Part shown: one piece after another, positions 22,816-31,234 of the stretch | How the letters are laid out: every line of letters begins with the position of its first letter | Numbering within the stretch: the first letter of the stretch is position 1 | Source of the DNA: DASSKW01 sp035690065 | GTDB lineage: Bacteria; Pseudomonadota; Gammaproteobacteria; Natronospirales; REEB76 | Direction: 5' to 3' | DNA length: 39,101 nucleotides | NCBI GenBank assembly: GCA_035690065.1 | Contig: DASSKW010000064.1 | Coordinates: 1-39,101, forward strand | The notes under the pieces: generated by a model | What the model was told of the DNA's origin: nothing | The model's database searches: none | Seen by the model: the letters and a program-made list of their open reading frames with translations, nothing else | Program-made: the position numbers and the translations under genes

Positions 22816-24234
22816 TTACAGACTGAAATACATATCGAATTCGATCGGATGTGTGGTCATCCGCAGCCGGGTAACTTCCTGCATCTTGAGTGCGATGTAG
22901 GCATCGATCACGTCGTCGGTGAAGACCCCGCCTGCTTTAAGGAAGCCACGATCGTTATCCAGGTGATCGATAGCCATATCCAGTGCATAGCACACCTGCG
23001 GGATATTCCTCTCTTCTTCCGGCGGCAGGTTGTACAGATCCTTGTCCATGGCTTCGCCGGGATGGATCTTGTTCTGGATGCCATCAAGCCCCGCCAGCAT
23101 CATGGCGCTGAATGCCAGATACGGATTGGCGGTGGAATCCGGAAAACGGACTTCGATGCGGCGCTTCTTGGGATTCGCCACATACGGGATGCGGATCGAG
23201 GCGGAACGGTTGCGTGCTGAATAGGCCAGCATCACCGGTGCTTCAAAATGCGGCACCAGACGTTTGTAACTATTGGTACTGGCATTGGTAAAAGCATTGA
23301 GCGCGCGCGCATGCTTGATGATGCCGCCGATGTAATACAACGCGGTTTCCGACAAGCCGCCATAGAGATTGCCGCTGAACAGGTTCTTGCCATCCTTCGC
23401 CAGCGACTGGTGCACGTGCATGCCGCTACCGTTGTCGCCCACCAGGGGTTTTGGCATGAATGTCGCGGTCTTGCCATAGGCGTGTGCGACGTTCATCACC
23501 ACATACTTCAGCACCTGGACTTCGTCGGCTTTTTTGAGCAAGGTTCCGAAGTTGACACCGATCTCGCACTGTCCGGCGGTGGCGACTTCATGATGATGTA
23601 CTTCGGTCTTGAGTCCCATGTCTTCCAGCGTCAGACACATGGCGGAGCGGATGTCCTGCAACGCGTCCACTGGTGGCACCGGAAAATATCCGCCCTTCAC
23701 GCCGGGCCGATGACCGAAGTTGCCGTCTTCATATGCGCGTTCCGAATTCCAGCCGGCTTCCTGCGAATCGATCTTGTAGAAACAACCGCTGATGTCTGCA
23801 CCCCAACGGATGTCGTCGAAGATGAAGAATTCGTTTTCGGGGCCGAAATAAGCCGTGTCGGCAATGCCGGTGGACTTGAGGTATGCCTCAGCGCGCTTGG
23901 CGAGCGAACGCGGATCGCGTCCATAGCCCTGCATGGTAGTCGGCTCGATTACGTCGCAGCGCAAATTGAGTGTCGCCTCTTCAAAGAACGGATCGATCAC
24001 GGCAGATGCGGCATCCGGCATCAGGATCATGTCCGACTCGTTGATGCCTTTCCAGCCGGCGATGGACGAACCATCGAACATCTTGCCGTCTTCGAACAAC
24101 TCTTCATCGACGGTGTGCGCGGGAACGCTGACATGCTGTTCCTTGCCGCGGGTATCGGTGAACCGGAAATCCACGAATTTCACGCCTTCTTTGGCGATCA
24201 GATCGATCACGTCCTTGCCGCTCTTGGTAGTCAT
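22816..24234 (-). CDS. glnA: glutamine synthetase, type I
   Basis: 472-aa dodecameric enzyme that makes glutamine from glutamate, ammonia and ATP. Conserved blocks are DFRFTDTRGKEQHVSVPA near the N-terminus, FDGSSIAGWKGINESDM, GPENEFFIFD (metal-binding Glu), NGSGMHVHQSL and the RIPYVANPKKRRIEVRFPD loop. Tyr401 in DLYNLPPEE is the equivalent of the adenylylated Tyr397 of E. coli, so control by GlnE is expected. The start ATG at 24234 lies downstream of the sigma-54 promoter. The upstream in-frame region contains that promoter and cannot be coding. Confidence 0.98.
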   Translation of the reverse strand: MTTKSGKDVIDLIAKEGVKFVDFRFTDTRGKEQHVSVPAHTVDEELFEDGKMFDGSSIAGWKGINESDMILMPDAASAVIDPFFEEATLNLRCDVIEPTTMQGYGRDPRSLAKRAEAYLKSTGIADTAYFGPENEFFIFDDIRWGADISGCFYKIDSQEAGWNSERAYEDGNFGHRPGVKGGYFPVPPVDALQDIRSAMCLTLEDMGLKTEVHHHEVATAGQCEIGVNFGTLLKKADEVQVLKYVVMNVAHAYGKTATFMPKPLVGDNGSGMHVHQSLAKDGKNLFSGNLYGGLSETALYYIGGIIKHARALNAFTNASTNSYKRLVPHFEAPVMLAYSARNRSASIRIPYVANPKKRRIEVRFPDSTANPYLAFSAMMLAGLDGIQNKIHPGEAMDKDLYNLPPEEERNIPQVCYALDMAIDHLDNDRGFLKAGGVFTDDVIDAYIALKMQEVTRLRMTTHPIEFDMYFSL

Positions 24235-24282
24235 GGGGCTGTTCTCCAAACGGGATGGTTGATAAGGGGCTGTCTTGAGATA

Positions 24283-24298
24283 AGCAGGAACCGTGCCA
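24283..24298 (-). promoter_or_regulatory. sigma-54 promoter of glnA
   Basis: On the minus strand TGGCAC-N5-CTGCT matches the RpoN -24/-12 consensus (TGGCAC-N5-TTGCW) with one mismatch and the right GG/GC spacing. It lies about 50 bp before the glnA ATG and downstream of a perfect NtrC site. Confidence 0.85.
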
Positions 24299-24346
24299 AA
24301 TCCTGACGCCCGTTTCCACGGTCTCGCAGGTGGTGGAAATCCGGTT

Positions 24347-24363
24347 TGCACCATTATGGTGCA
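24347..24363. promoter_or_regulatory. NtrC enhancer site upstream of glnA
   Basis: TGCACCATTATGGTGCA is a perfect palindromic match to the NtrC consensus. It lies about 60 bp upstream of the sigma-54 promoter, a normal enhancer distance. It is also in the spacer of the divergent glyQ gene. Confidence 0.88.
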
Positions 24364-24472
24364 GTTTCCAACCGGCCACCCACCGCCTGCGTCACAATGT
24401 GCAAGTCTGTGATTTGACAGGCTATACTTGGCCGCCTTGCAAGCCGGGCGGCAGGTCGCCCCGACAAATCAA

Positions 24473-25381
24473 ATGGGCGACAATAAAACCTTGACCTTTC
24501 AACAGCTTATCCTGACCCTGCAGACCTATTGGTCAGGGCAGGGCTGCGTCCTGCTGCAACCGTACGACATGGAGATGGGGGCGGGTACCTTCCATCCGGC
24601 GACCTTCCTGCGGGCGCTCGGTCCCGAGCCCTGGTCCGCTGCCTATGTGCAGCCGTCGCGCCGGCCAACCGATGGTCGCTATGGCGAAAATCCCAACCGT
24701 CTTCAGCACTATTACCAGTTTCAGGTCGTTATCAAGCCTTCTCCGGCCGACATGCAGGAATTGTACCTGGGTTCCTTGCGTGCCCTGGGGATCGATCCGC
24801 TGATTCACGATATCCGCTTCGTCGAGGACAACTGGGAATCGCCGACCCTGGGCGCCTGGGGTCTGGGCTGGGAAGTCTGGCTGGATGGCATGGAGATTTC
24901 CCAATTCACCTATTTCCAACAGGTCGGTGGGCTCGAATGTCGGCCGGTGACCGGCGAGATCACTTACGGACTGGAACGCCTGGCCATGTACCTGCAGGGC
25001 GTCGAAAACGTGTTTGAGCTGGTATGGACCGATGGGCCGCGGGGCCGGGTCAGCTACGGCGACGTGTTCCACCAGAACGAGGTAGAACAATCGAAATACA
25101 ATTTTGAGTTGGCCGATACAGGTGCTTTCTTCAAATGGTTCGACTGGTGTGAATCCGAATGCCGGCGCCTGCTAGACGCCAGCCTGCCGTTACCAGCCTA
25201 CGAGATGGTGCTGCGTGCTTCTCACAGCTTCAATCTGCTGGATGCGCGCAAGGCGATCTCGGTAACCGAGCGACAACGCTACATCCTGCGGGTACGGGCG
25301 CTGGCACGCGCCGTGGCCGAAACCTATTATGCGGCGCGTGAAACGCTGGGCTTCCCGATGTTGCACAAGGCGGCTGATTGA
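24473..25381 (+). CDS. glyQ: glycyl-tRNA synthetase alpha subunit
   Basis: 302-aa catalytic subunit of the bacterial alpha2beta2 glycyl-tRNA synthetase, which activates glycine and charges tRNA-Gly. Class II features are TFQQLILTLQTYWSGQGCVLLQPYDMEMGAGTFHPATFLRALGPEPW at the start, the VQPSRRPTDGRYGENPNRLQHYYQFQV motif region and TYGLERLAMYLQ late in the fold. The start ATG at 24473 fits the family N-terminus. The TGA shares one base with the glyS ATG (TGATG). Confidence 0.97.
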   Translation: MGDNKTLTFQQLILTLQTYWSGQGCVLLQPYDMEMGAGTFHPATFLRALGPEPWSAAYVQPSRRPTDGRYGENPNRLQHYYQFQVVIKPSPADMQELYLGSLRALGIDPLIHDIRFVEDNWESPTLGAWGLGWEVWLDGMEISQFTYFQQVGGLECRPVTGEITYGLERLAMYLQGVENVFELVWTDGPRGRVSYGDVFHQNEVEQSKYNFELADTGAFFKWFDWCESECRRLLDASLPLPAYEMVLRASHSFNLLDARKAISVTERQRYILRVRALARAVAETYYAARETLGFPMLHKAAD

Positions 25382-27459
25382 TGGAACGCAAGGATTTTCT
25401 GGTCGAGATCGGTACCGAGGAACTGCCGCCCAAAGCACTCAAGACGCTGGCGGATGCATTCTATGCGGGGGTGCGGGCCGGGCTGGTCAGCGCTGGAATA
25501 ACCGATGCGCACGGAGACTATTTCTACTCACCACGCCGTCTTGCGGTACGCATCAGCAAGCTGCCCGAGCGACAGGACGCTGTCGTGCAAGAACGCCTCG
25601 GTCCGGCGGTGCAGGCAGCATTCGACAGCAACGGTCAGCCCAGCAAGGCTGCTGAAGGGTTTGCGGCGTCGGTCGGCACCCGCGTCGATAACCTGCAACG
25701 CAAGACCACCGATAAAGGCGAACGCCTTGCATACACACTGACCATTCCAGGCAAAACCAGCCTGGAGCTCCTGCCCGGCATCGTCGCCGACGCATTGAAG
25801 AAACTCCCGATCCCGAAACGCATGCGTTGGGGTGCAGGCGAAGCTGAATTCGTACGGCCAGTCCACTGGATCGTGATGCTGTTCGGTACCGAAGTGGTGA
25901 AATGCGAATTGTTCGGGATACCGGCCGGCCGGGAGACATACGGTCACCGGTTCCACGCGCCTGGTCCGATCAATCTGCGTTCACCGGACGATTATCCGAA
26001 ACTGCTCGAACAGCGTGGTCATGTGCGGGTCAACGATGCCGAAGGCAGCCTGTCCAGTCACATCCGCGAGATGGCGGTCAGCGAAGCGACCAGACTCGGT
26101 GGTAAACCGGAAGGGCTCGATTCAGGATTAGTCGACGAAGTCGCGGCCTTGAACGAATGGCCGGTATCGGTAGTCGGAAATATCCCCAGGCAGTTCATGG
26201 CGCTCCCCGAAGAAGTGCTGATCACTACTGTCGAAACTCATCAACGTTATTTCCCGGTACGTGGCACCGATGGCAAATTGTTGCCCAAGTTCATCACCTT
26301 CGCCAACATCGAATCGAAACAACCGGCAATCGTGCAGCAGGGCAACGAACGCGTGATCACCCCACGCCTGCAGGATGCGGCGTTCTTCTGGGAACTCGAT
26401 TGCAAGACTTCACTGGCGGAACGCGTGCCGGAACTCGACCGCATGGTGTTCCAGAAACAGCTCGGCTCCTATGGCGACAAATCCCGCCGGGTTGCTGCAC
26501 TTGCGGAGACGATAGCGAAACAGATCGGTGCCGATCCGGTTCAGGCACAGCGGGCCGCGATGTTGGCCAAAGGCGATCTGTTATCCAATCTGGTTGGGGA
26601 ATTCCCCGAGCTGCAAGGCACCATGGGCAAGTACTTCGCGCTGCATGATAAGGAATCGATCGAAGTAGCTGATGCAATCGAGGAACAATACCTGCCGCGT
26701 TTCGCTGGCGACAGGCTGCCGGCAAGTGCGATCGGACAGACGCTCGCTATCGCGGATAAACTGGATACGGTGTGTGGAATCTTCGCTGTCGGCCAGGCAC
26801 CGAGTGGCGACAAGGATCCCTTTGCCCTGCGGCGCCAGGCTCTCGGGGTGTTACGCATCATCATCGAGTGCCGGCTGGAGCTGGAACTTTCAAAACTGGT
26901 TGCGCTTGCTGTCAGCCGGTTCAAGCAGCCGGCCGAGCAGGGCGCGTTGCTGGCGGTGCTTAGCTTCTTCATGGAACGATTGCGCGGCTACTATCTGGAG
27001 CAGGGTATCCGCAAGGATGTGTTCGAAGCGGTGATGGCACGCGAAGTCACGAATCCATCCGAATTCAACCGCCGGGTCGCTGGTGTGCATGCCTTCATGC
27101 AATTGCCGGAGGCTGCCAATCTGGCCGCCGCCAACAAGCGGATCAGTAATATCCTGCGCCAAGCCGATACCTCGGCTGGAAAGCTTGATCCCGCCCTGTT
27201 TGAGACTTCGGCGGAAATCTCGCTGCATGCCGCCATCGTGAAACTTGAAAATGAGATCCAGCCGTTTTTGAAGAAGGGTGATTACGCTGAAGTGTTGACG
27301 CGACTGGCTGCGCTGAGAACGCCCGTGGATAAATTTTTCGACGAAGTGCTGGTGATGGACGAGAATCCGGCGGTACGCAACAACCGGCTGGCGTTGCTGC
27401 AGAACCTGAACCAGCTGTTCCTGCACACTGCAGATTTATCACACATCCAGGTGGAGTGA
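25381..27459 (+). CDS. glyS: glycyl-tRNA synthetase beta subunit
   Basis: 692-aa tRNA-binding subunit of the alpha2beta2 enzyme (E. coli 689 aa). It opens DFLVEIGTEELPPKALKTL, carries MRWGAGEAEFVRPVHWIV near residue 145, and HD-like and anticodon-binding regions in the C-terminal half (for example GDKDPFALRRQALGVLRI). The ATG at 25381 overlaps the glyQ stop by one base; a TTG one codon upstream is unlikely. It overlaps gmhB downstream by one base too, so glyQ-glyS-gmhB-plsC is a tight operon. Confidence 0.97.
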   Translation: MERKDFLVEIGTEELPPKALKTLADAFYAGVRAGLVSAGITDAHGDYFYSPRRLAVRISKLPERQDAVVQERLGPAVQAAFDSNGQPSKAAEGFAASVGTRVDNLQRKTTDKGERLAYTLTIPGKTSLELLPGIVADALKKLPIPKRMRWGAGEAEFVRPVHWIVMLFGTEVVKCELFGIPAGRETYGHRFHAPGPINLRSPDDYPKLLEQRGHVRVNDAEGSLSSHIREMAVSEATRLGGKPEGLDSGLVDEVAALNEWPVSVVGNIPRQFMALPEEVLITTVETHQRYFPVRGTDGKLLPKFITFANIESKQPAIVQQGNERVITPRLQDAAFFWELDCKTSLAERVPELDRMVFQKQLGSYGDKSRRVAALAETIAKQIGADPVQAQRAAMLAKGDLLSNLVGEFPELQGTMGKYFALHDKESIEVADAIEEQYLPRFAGDRLPASAIGQTLAIADKLDTVCGIFAVGQAPSGDKDPFALRRQALGVLRIIIECRLELELSKLVALAVSRFKQPAEQGALLAVLSFFMERLRGYYLEQGIRKDVFEAVMAREVTNPSEFNRRVAGVHAFMQLPEAANLAAANKRISNILRQADTSAGKLDPALFETSAEISLHAAIVKLENEIQPFLKKGDYAEVLTRLAALRTPVDKFFDEVLVMDENPAVRNNRLALLQNLNQLFLHTADLSHIQVE

Positions 27460-27998
27460 TGCATCTGGTTATCCTGGATCGCGATGGCGTCATCAATCAG
27501 GATTCGGACGCCTATATAAAATCTCCCGATGAATGGATCCCGCTTCCTGGCAGCCTCGACGCCATCGCGCGATTGAACCGCGGCGGGTTCACTGTCGTGG
27601 TTGCATCGAACCAGGCGGGTATTGGTCGTGGTCTGTTCGATCTGGATACGCTCGAACGTATCCATCAAAAGATGACTGCCGCATTGGCAGCCTTGGGAGG
27701 ACACCTGGACGGGATCTTCTTCTGTCCGCATCGCCCCGACGAACATTGCGATTGTCGCAAACCCGAGCCGGGATTATTGTGGCAGATCGGTGCGCGCTTC
27801 CAGATGCCCCTGGACAAGGTGCCGGTTATCGGTGACAGCCTGCGCGATCTGCAAGCGGCTCGAACAGCCGGGGCTCGCCCGATCCTGGTGCTCAGCGGCA
27901 ATGGCCTGAAGACCAGCCGGCAGTTACCGGATGAATTCCGGGATGTCGCAATCTATCCGGATCTGGCTGCAGCCGCTACCGGTCTGTTGCGGGAATAA
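27459..27998 (+). CDS. gmhB: D-glycero-beta-D-manno-heptose 1,7-bisphosphate 7-phosphatase
   Basis: 179-aa HAD-superfamily phosphatase of the ADP-heptose pathway for lipopolysaccharide inner core. The nucleophile Asp7 and acid/base Asp9 lie in LDRDGVIN, motif II in VVASNQAGIGRG and motif III/IV in the KPEPG...VIGDSLRDLQAA region. The structural zinc site is complete: Cys89, His91, Cys97, Cys99 (CPHRPDEHCDC). The start is ATG 27459, one base into the glyS stop; GTG 27456 is possible. Its position between glyS and plsC matches the Pseudomonas origin region. Confidence 0.93.
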   Translation: MHLVILDRDGVINQDSDAYIKSPDEWIPLPGSLDAIARLNRGGFTVVVASNQAGIGRGLFDLDTLERIHQKMTAALAALGGHLDGIFFCPHRPDEHCDCRKPEPGLLWQIGARFQMPLDKVPVIGDSLRDLQAARTAGARPILVLSGNGLKTSRQLPDEFRDVAIYPDLAAAATGLLRE

Positions 27999-28003
27999 CG
28001 GCG

Positions 28004-28759
28004 ATGATCTCCATCCTCATCCGCTCCTCGTTGTTCAATATCTTCTTCATCCTGTCGGCGGCTGTCTGTTGTATTCCCGTGGCCTTATCGGCACCTTTCG
28101 GCCCGCGCTTCGGCTACCGGATTGCCCTGCTTTGGGTACACATGAATTTCTGGTTATTGAAACATCTGGTACGCCTCGAGTATCGCGTCGATGGACGGGA
28201 AAACATTCCTCAGGAACCAGCCATCGCCTACTGGAAACATCAATCGGCATGGGAAACCCTGGCGATGCTGGTCACCTTCCCCACTCAAGCCTGGGTGCTG
28301 AAGCGGGAACTGATGTGGGTACCCCTGCTCGGCCAGGCGTTGATGGCATTCGAACCCATCGCCATCAATCGCAAATCGGGACATTCAGCGGTGAACCAGG
28401 TATTAAAAATCGGCAGGAAACGGATACTCGAAGAGAATCTGTGGGTGATGATTTTTCCGGAGGGCACCCGTATGCCGCCGGGAACCACGCGGCGCTACGG
28501 GTTAAGCGGGGCCTTGCTGGCGGACGCCACCGGTCGGCCGATCATTCCGGTAGCACACAATGCCGGTGATTTCTGGCGACGTAACGCCTTCATGAAATAC
28601 CCGGGTATCGTACAGGTGCGGATTGGCAAACCCGTCTATGCTGCTGGACGATCGCCACAGGAGGTGAACCAGGAGATCCAAACCTGGGTGGAGACACAGA
28701 TGAAAGCGATCAGCCCTGACTATGCCGGCATCATGCTTGAGAAAAAACCGCGCCGCTGA
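28004..28759 (+). CDS. plsC: 1-acyl-sn-glycerol-3-phosphate acyltransferase (PlsC/LptA-like)
   Basis: 251-aa membrane-associated acyltransferase that makes phosphatidic acid from lysophosphatidic acid. A hydrophobic N-terminal segment spans about residues 8-30 and a second 40-55. The catalytic motif reads KHQSAWE, that is His79-X4-Glu84 and not the textbook HX4D. This variant is typical of the origin-linked subfamily. FPEGTR (151-156) is intact, and PIIPVAHNAG follows. The stop codon lies inside the loop of the bidirectional terminator that separates it from gyrB. Confidence 0.92.
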   Translation: MISILIRSSLFNIFFILSAAVCCIPVALSAPFGPRFGYRIALLWVHMNFWLLKHLVRLEYRVDGRENIPQEPAIAYWKHQSAWETLAMLVTFPTQAWVLKRELMWVPLLGQALMAFEPIAINRKSGHSAVNQVLKIGRKRILEENLWVMIFPEGTRMPPGTTRRYGLSGALLADATGRPIIPVAHNAGDFWRRNAFMKYPGIVQVRIGKPVYAAGRSPQEVNQEIQTWVETQMKAISPDYAGIMLEKKPRR

Positions 28760-28768
28760 CGGCGGTTT
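28742..28768. terminator. bidirectional terminator between plsC and gyrB
   Basis: The stem AAACCGC (28745-28751) / GCGGTTT (28762-28768) has a 10-nt loop that contains the plsC stop. On the minus strand it runs into six T (28747-28742), giving a strong terminator for gyrB. On the plus strand GCTTT follows. Confidence 0.85.
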
Positions 28769-28790
28769 GCTTTAACTAAGAGCGGTTCGA

Positions 28791-31208
28791 TTACACATCG
28801 AGGTTGGCGACGTCGAGCGCATTCTTCTCGATGAACTCGCGCCGCGGCTCCACCGCATCCCCCATCAAGGTAGTGAACACATCGCTAGCGCTGTTGGCGT
28901 CTTCGACACGGACCCTTAACAACCGCCGCGTCTCGGTATTCATGGTGGTTTCCCATAATTGTTCCGGGTTCATCTCGCCAAGTCCTTTGTAACGCTGGAT
29001 TGTCTGGCCGCGTTTGGCTTCATCCAACAACCAAGCCATGGCCTGCTTGAAACTGGTCACATCCTGGCGGCGATCAGCGCGCATCACGTGTGCGCCTTCT
29101 CCGATCAGGCCATCGAGTTGCGTGCCGAGTGCAGCGACCAGCTTGTACTCGCCGGAGCTGAAGAATTCCCTGTGTATCAGCTTTTCCGTGGCAAGCCCGT
29201 GATGGGTGCGTGTGATCTTGAGGCTTGGAACTTCACGGGACGCGTCTTTGTGTACAGCCACGTTGTAACGGGTACCACTGCCGTCATCGGCATTGAGGCG
29301 TTGTTCCAGCAATGTCGCCCAGTCGCTCAACCATGCCTGGTCACTGAAACGCTCGGTGGTCACTACCGGAACATACAGCAGCTTCTCAAGCACCCGCCCA
29401 TCGTATCGCCGGGCCCAACGCCGGGTCATCGCCATGACTTCCATGTATTGCGCGGCCAACGTCTCCAGTGCTGCGCCACTCATGGCTGGCGCATTGTCGT
29501 TCAGGTGCAGGCGGGCGTCTTCGATCGCGGAGCGCAGCAGCATGCTGTTGAGTTCTGTATCATCCTTGACATACTGTTCCTGCTTGCCGCGCTTCACTTT
29601 GTAGAGTGGCGGCTGGGCGATGTAAATGTGGCCGCGCGTAATCAGCTCCGGCATCTGCCGATAGAAAAAAGTGAGCAGCAGAGTGCGGATGTGAGACCCG
29701 TCCACGTCCGCATCGGTCATGATGATGATGCGGTGATAACGTAATTTGTCGGGATTGAATTCTTCCTTGCCGATACCACAGCCCAGTGCGGTGATGAGAG
29801 TCCCGACTTCGGCGGAAGACAGCATCTTGTCGAAGCGTGCTTTTTCGACGTTGAGTATCTTGCCCTTGAGCGGCAGGATCGCCTGATACTTGCGATCGCG
29901 CCCCTGTTTGGCGGAACCGCCTGCAGAGTCACCCTCCACCAGAAATAATTCCGAAAGTGCGGGGTCTCGTTCCTGACAATCCGCAAGCTTGCCCGGTAAG
30001 CCGGCGATATCAAGTGCGCCTTTGCGGCGCGTCATCTCGCGCGCCTTGCGCGCCGCTTCTCGTGCCCGCGCCGCATCGATGACTTTGCCGACGATGTTCT
30101 TGGCTTCGCTGGGTTTTTCCAGGAGAAATTCCTGCAACCGCTCCACCATCAGCGACTCGACTACGCCTTTGACTTCGGATGAAACCAGTTTGTCCTTGGT
30201 CTGTGACGAGAATTTCGGGTCCGGCAGTTTTACCGAGATGATCGCGGTGAGTCCTTCGCGCGCATCGTCGCCGGTCATCGGGATCTTTTCCTTCTTCGCC
30301 AGGCCTTCTGTTTCAATGTAGTTGTTGATGGTGCGCGTGAGCGCCGCGCGGAATCCGGCCAGATGCGTCCCGCCATCCCGTTGTGGGATGTTGTTGGTGA
30401 AGCAATAAACCGTCTCCTGATAAGAGTCGTTCCATTGCATCGCGATTTCGACCGTGACGCGATCGCGCTCGTTGAGGAAATGGAACACTGTGCCGTGCAG
30501 CGCCTGTTTGTTGCGATTCAGATGCTCGACGAACGCCTTGATACCCCCTTCATACTGGAACGTATCGCGTTTATCGTTGCGCTGGTCATGCAGCAGGATG
30601 CGTACGCCGGAATTCAGGAATGACAACTCGCGTAACCGTCGCGCCAGGATGTCGTAGCTGAATTCGATATGGGTGAAAATGTTCGCGCTGGGCTTGAACC
30701 GGATCTCGGTGCCGCTGCCTTCCGCATCGCCAATAACCTTGAGCGGATATTGGGGCTCCCCCTCGCGGTAGTCCTGCTCATGGAGCTTGCCATCCCGCTT
30801 GATGGTCAGATGCAGGTGTTCTGACAGGGCGTTCACCACGGAAACCCCCACGCCGTGAAGGCCGCCCGAGACTTTGTAGGAGTTGTCGTCGAATTTTCCA
30901 CCGGCATGCAGGATGGTCATGATGACTTCCGCTGCCGACCGGCCCTCTTCCTTGTGGAGATCCACCGGGATTCCGCGGCCGTTATCGCTGACCGTAACGG
31001 ATTCGTCCTCGTGGATGGTCACGCTGATTTCGTTGCAATACCCGGCCAAGGCCTCGTCGATGGAGTTGTCCACCACCTCGAACACCATGTGGTGCAGCCC
31101 GGTCCCGTCATCGGTGTCGCCGATGTACATTCCGGGCCGTTTGCGGACCGCGTCGAGTCCTTTTAAGACCTTGATATTGCTGGAATCGTAGCGTTTTGTG
31201 TCAGCCAT
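28791..31208 (-). CDS. gyrB: DNA gyrase subunit B
   Basis: 805-aa ATPase subunit of DNA gyrase, which introduces negative supercoils with GyrA. The GHKL ATPase domain has RKRPGMYIGDTDDGTGLHH and VVDNSIDEALAG, the Gly-rich lid is GGLHGVGVSVVNALS, and the TOPRIM domain has EGDSAGGSAKQGRDR and MTDADVDGSHIRTLLLTFFYR. A proteobacterial insert of about 170 aa lies in the TOPRIM region (about 560-730), as in E. coli (804 aa). The start is the ATG at 31208; the upstream in-frame start lies in the recF spacer. It ends the dnaA-dnaN-recF-gyrB run. Confidence 0.98.
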   Translation of the reverse strand: MADTKRYDSSNIKVLKGLDAVRKRPGMYIGDTDDGTGLHHMVFEVVDNSIDEALAGYCNEISVTIHEDESVTVSDNGRGIPVDLHKEEGRSAAEVIMTILHAGGKFDDNSYKVSGGLHGVGVSVVNALSEHLHLTIKRDGKLHEQDYREGEPQYPLKVIGDAEGSGTEIRFKPSANIFTHIEFSYDILARRLRELSFLNSGVRILLHDQRNDKRDTFQYEGGIKAFVEHLNRNKQALHGTVFHFLNERDRVTVEIAMQWNDSYQETVYCFTNNIPQRDGGTHLAGFRAALTRTINNYIETEGLAKKEKIPMTGDDAREGLTAIISVKLPDPKFSSQTKDKLVSSEVKGVVESLMVERLQEFLLEKPSEAKNIVGKVIDAARAREAARKAREMTRRKGALDIAGLPGKLADCQERDPALSELFLVEGDSAGGSAKQGRDRKYQAILPLKGKILNVEKARFDKMLSSAEVGTLITALGCGIGKEEFNPDKLRYHRIIIMTDADVDGSHIRTLLLTFFYRQMPELITRGHIYIAQPPLYKVKRGKQEQYVKDDTELNSMLLRSAIEDARLHLNDNAPAMSGAALETLAAQYMEVMAMTRRWARRYDGRVLEKLLYVPVVTTERFSDQAWLSDWATLLEQRLNADDGSGTRYNVAVHKDASREVPSLKITRTHHGLATEKLIHREFFSSGEYKLVAALGTQLDGLIGEGAHVMRADRRQDVTSFKQAMAWLLDEAKRGQTIQRYKGLGEMNPEQLWETTMNTETRRLLRVRVEDANSASDVFTTLMGDAVEPRREFIEKNALDVANLDV

Positions 31209-31234
31209 TTGAGGGGTTCCAAAATGATGGACCA

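Noticed and set aside
24387..24404. Second NtrC site upstream of glnA (TGCGTCACAATGTGCAA)
   Set aside because: The half-sites are out of register by one base and share few consensus positions.
24414..24428. TTGACA plus TATACT as a glyQ promoter
   Set aside because: Both hexamers look perfect, but the spacer is only 4 bp; they cannot act as a -35/-10 pair. TATACT alone might be a -10 but has no proper -35.
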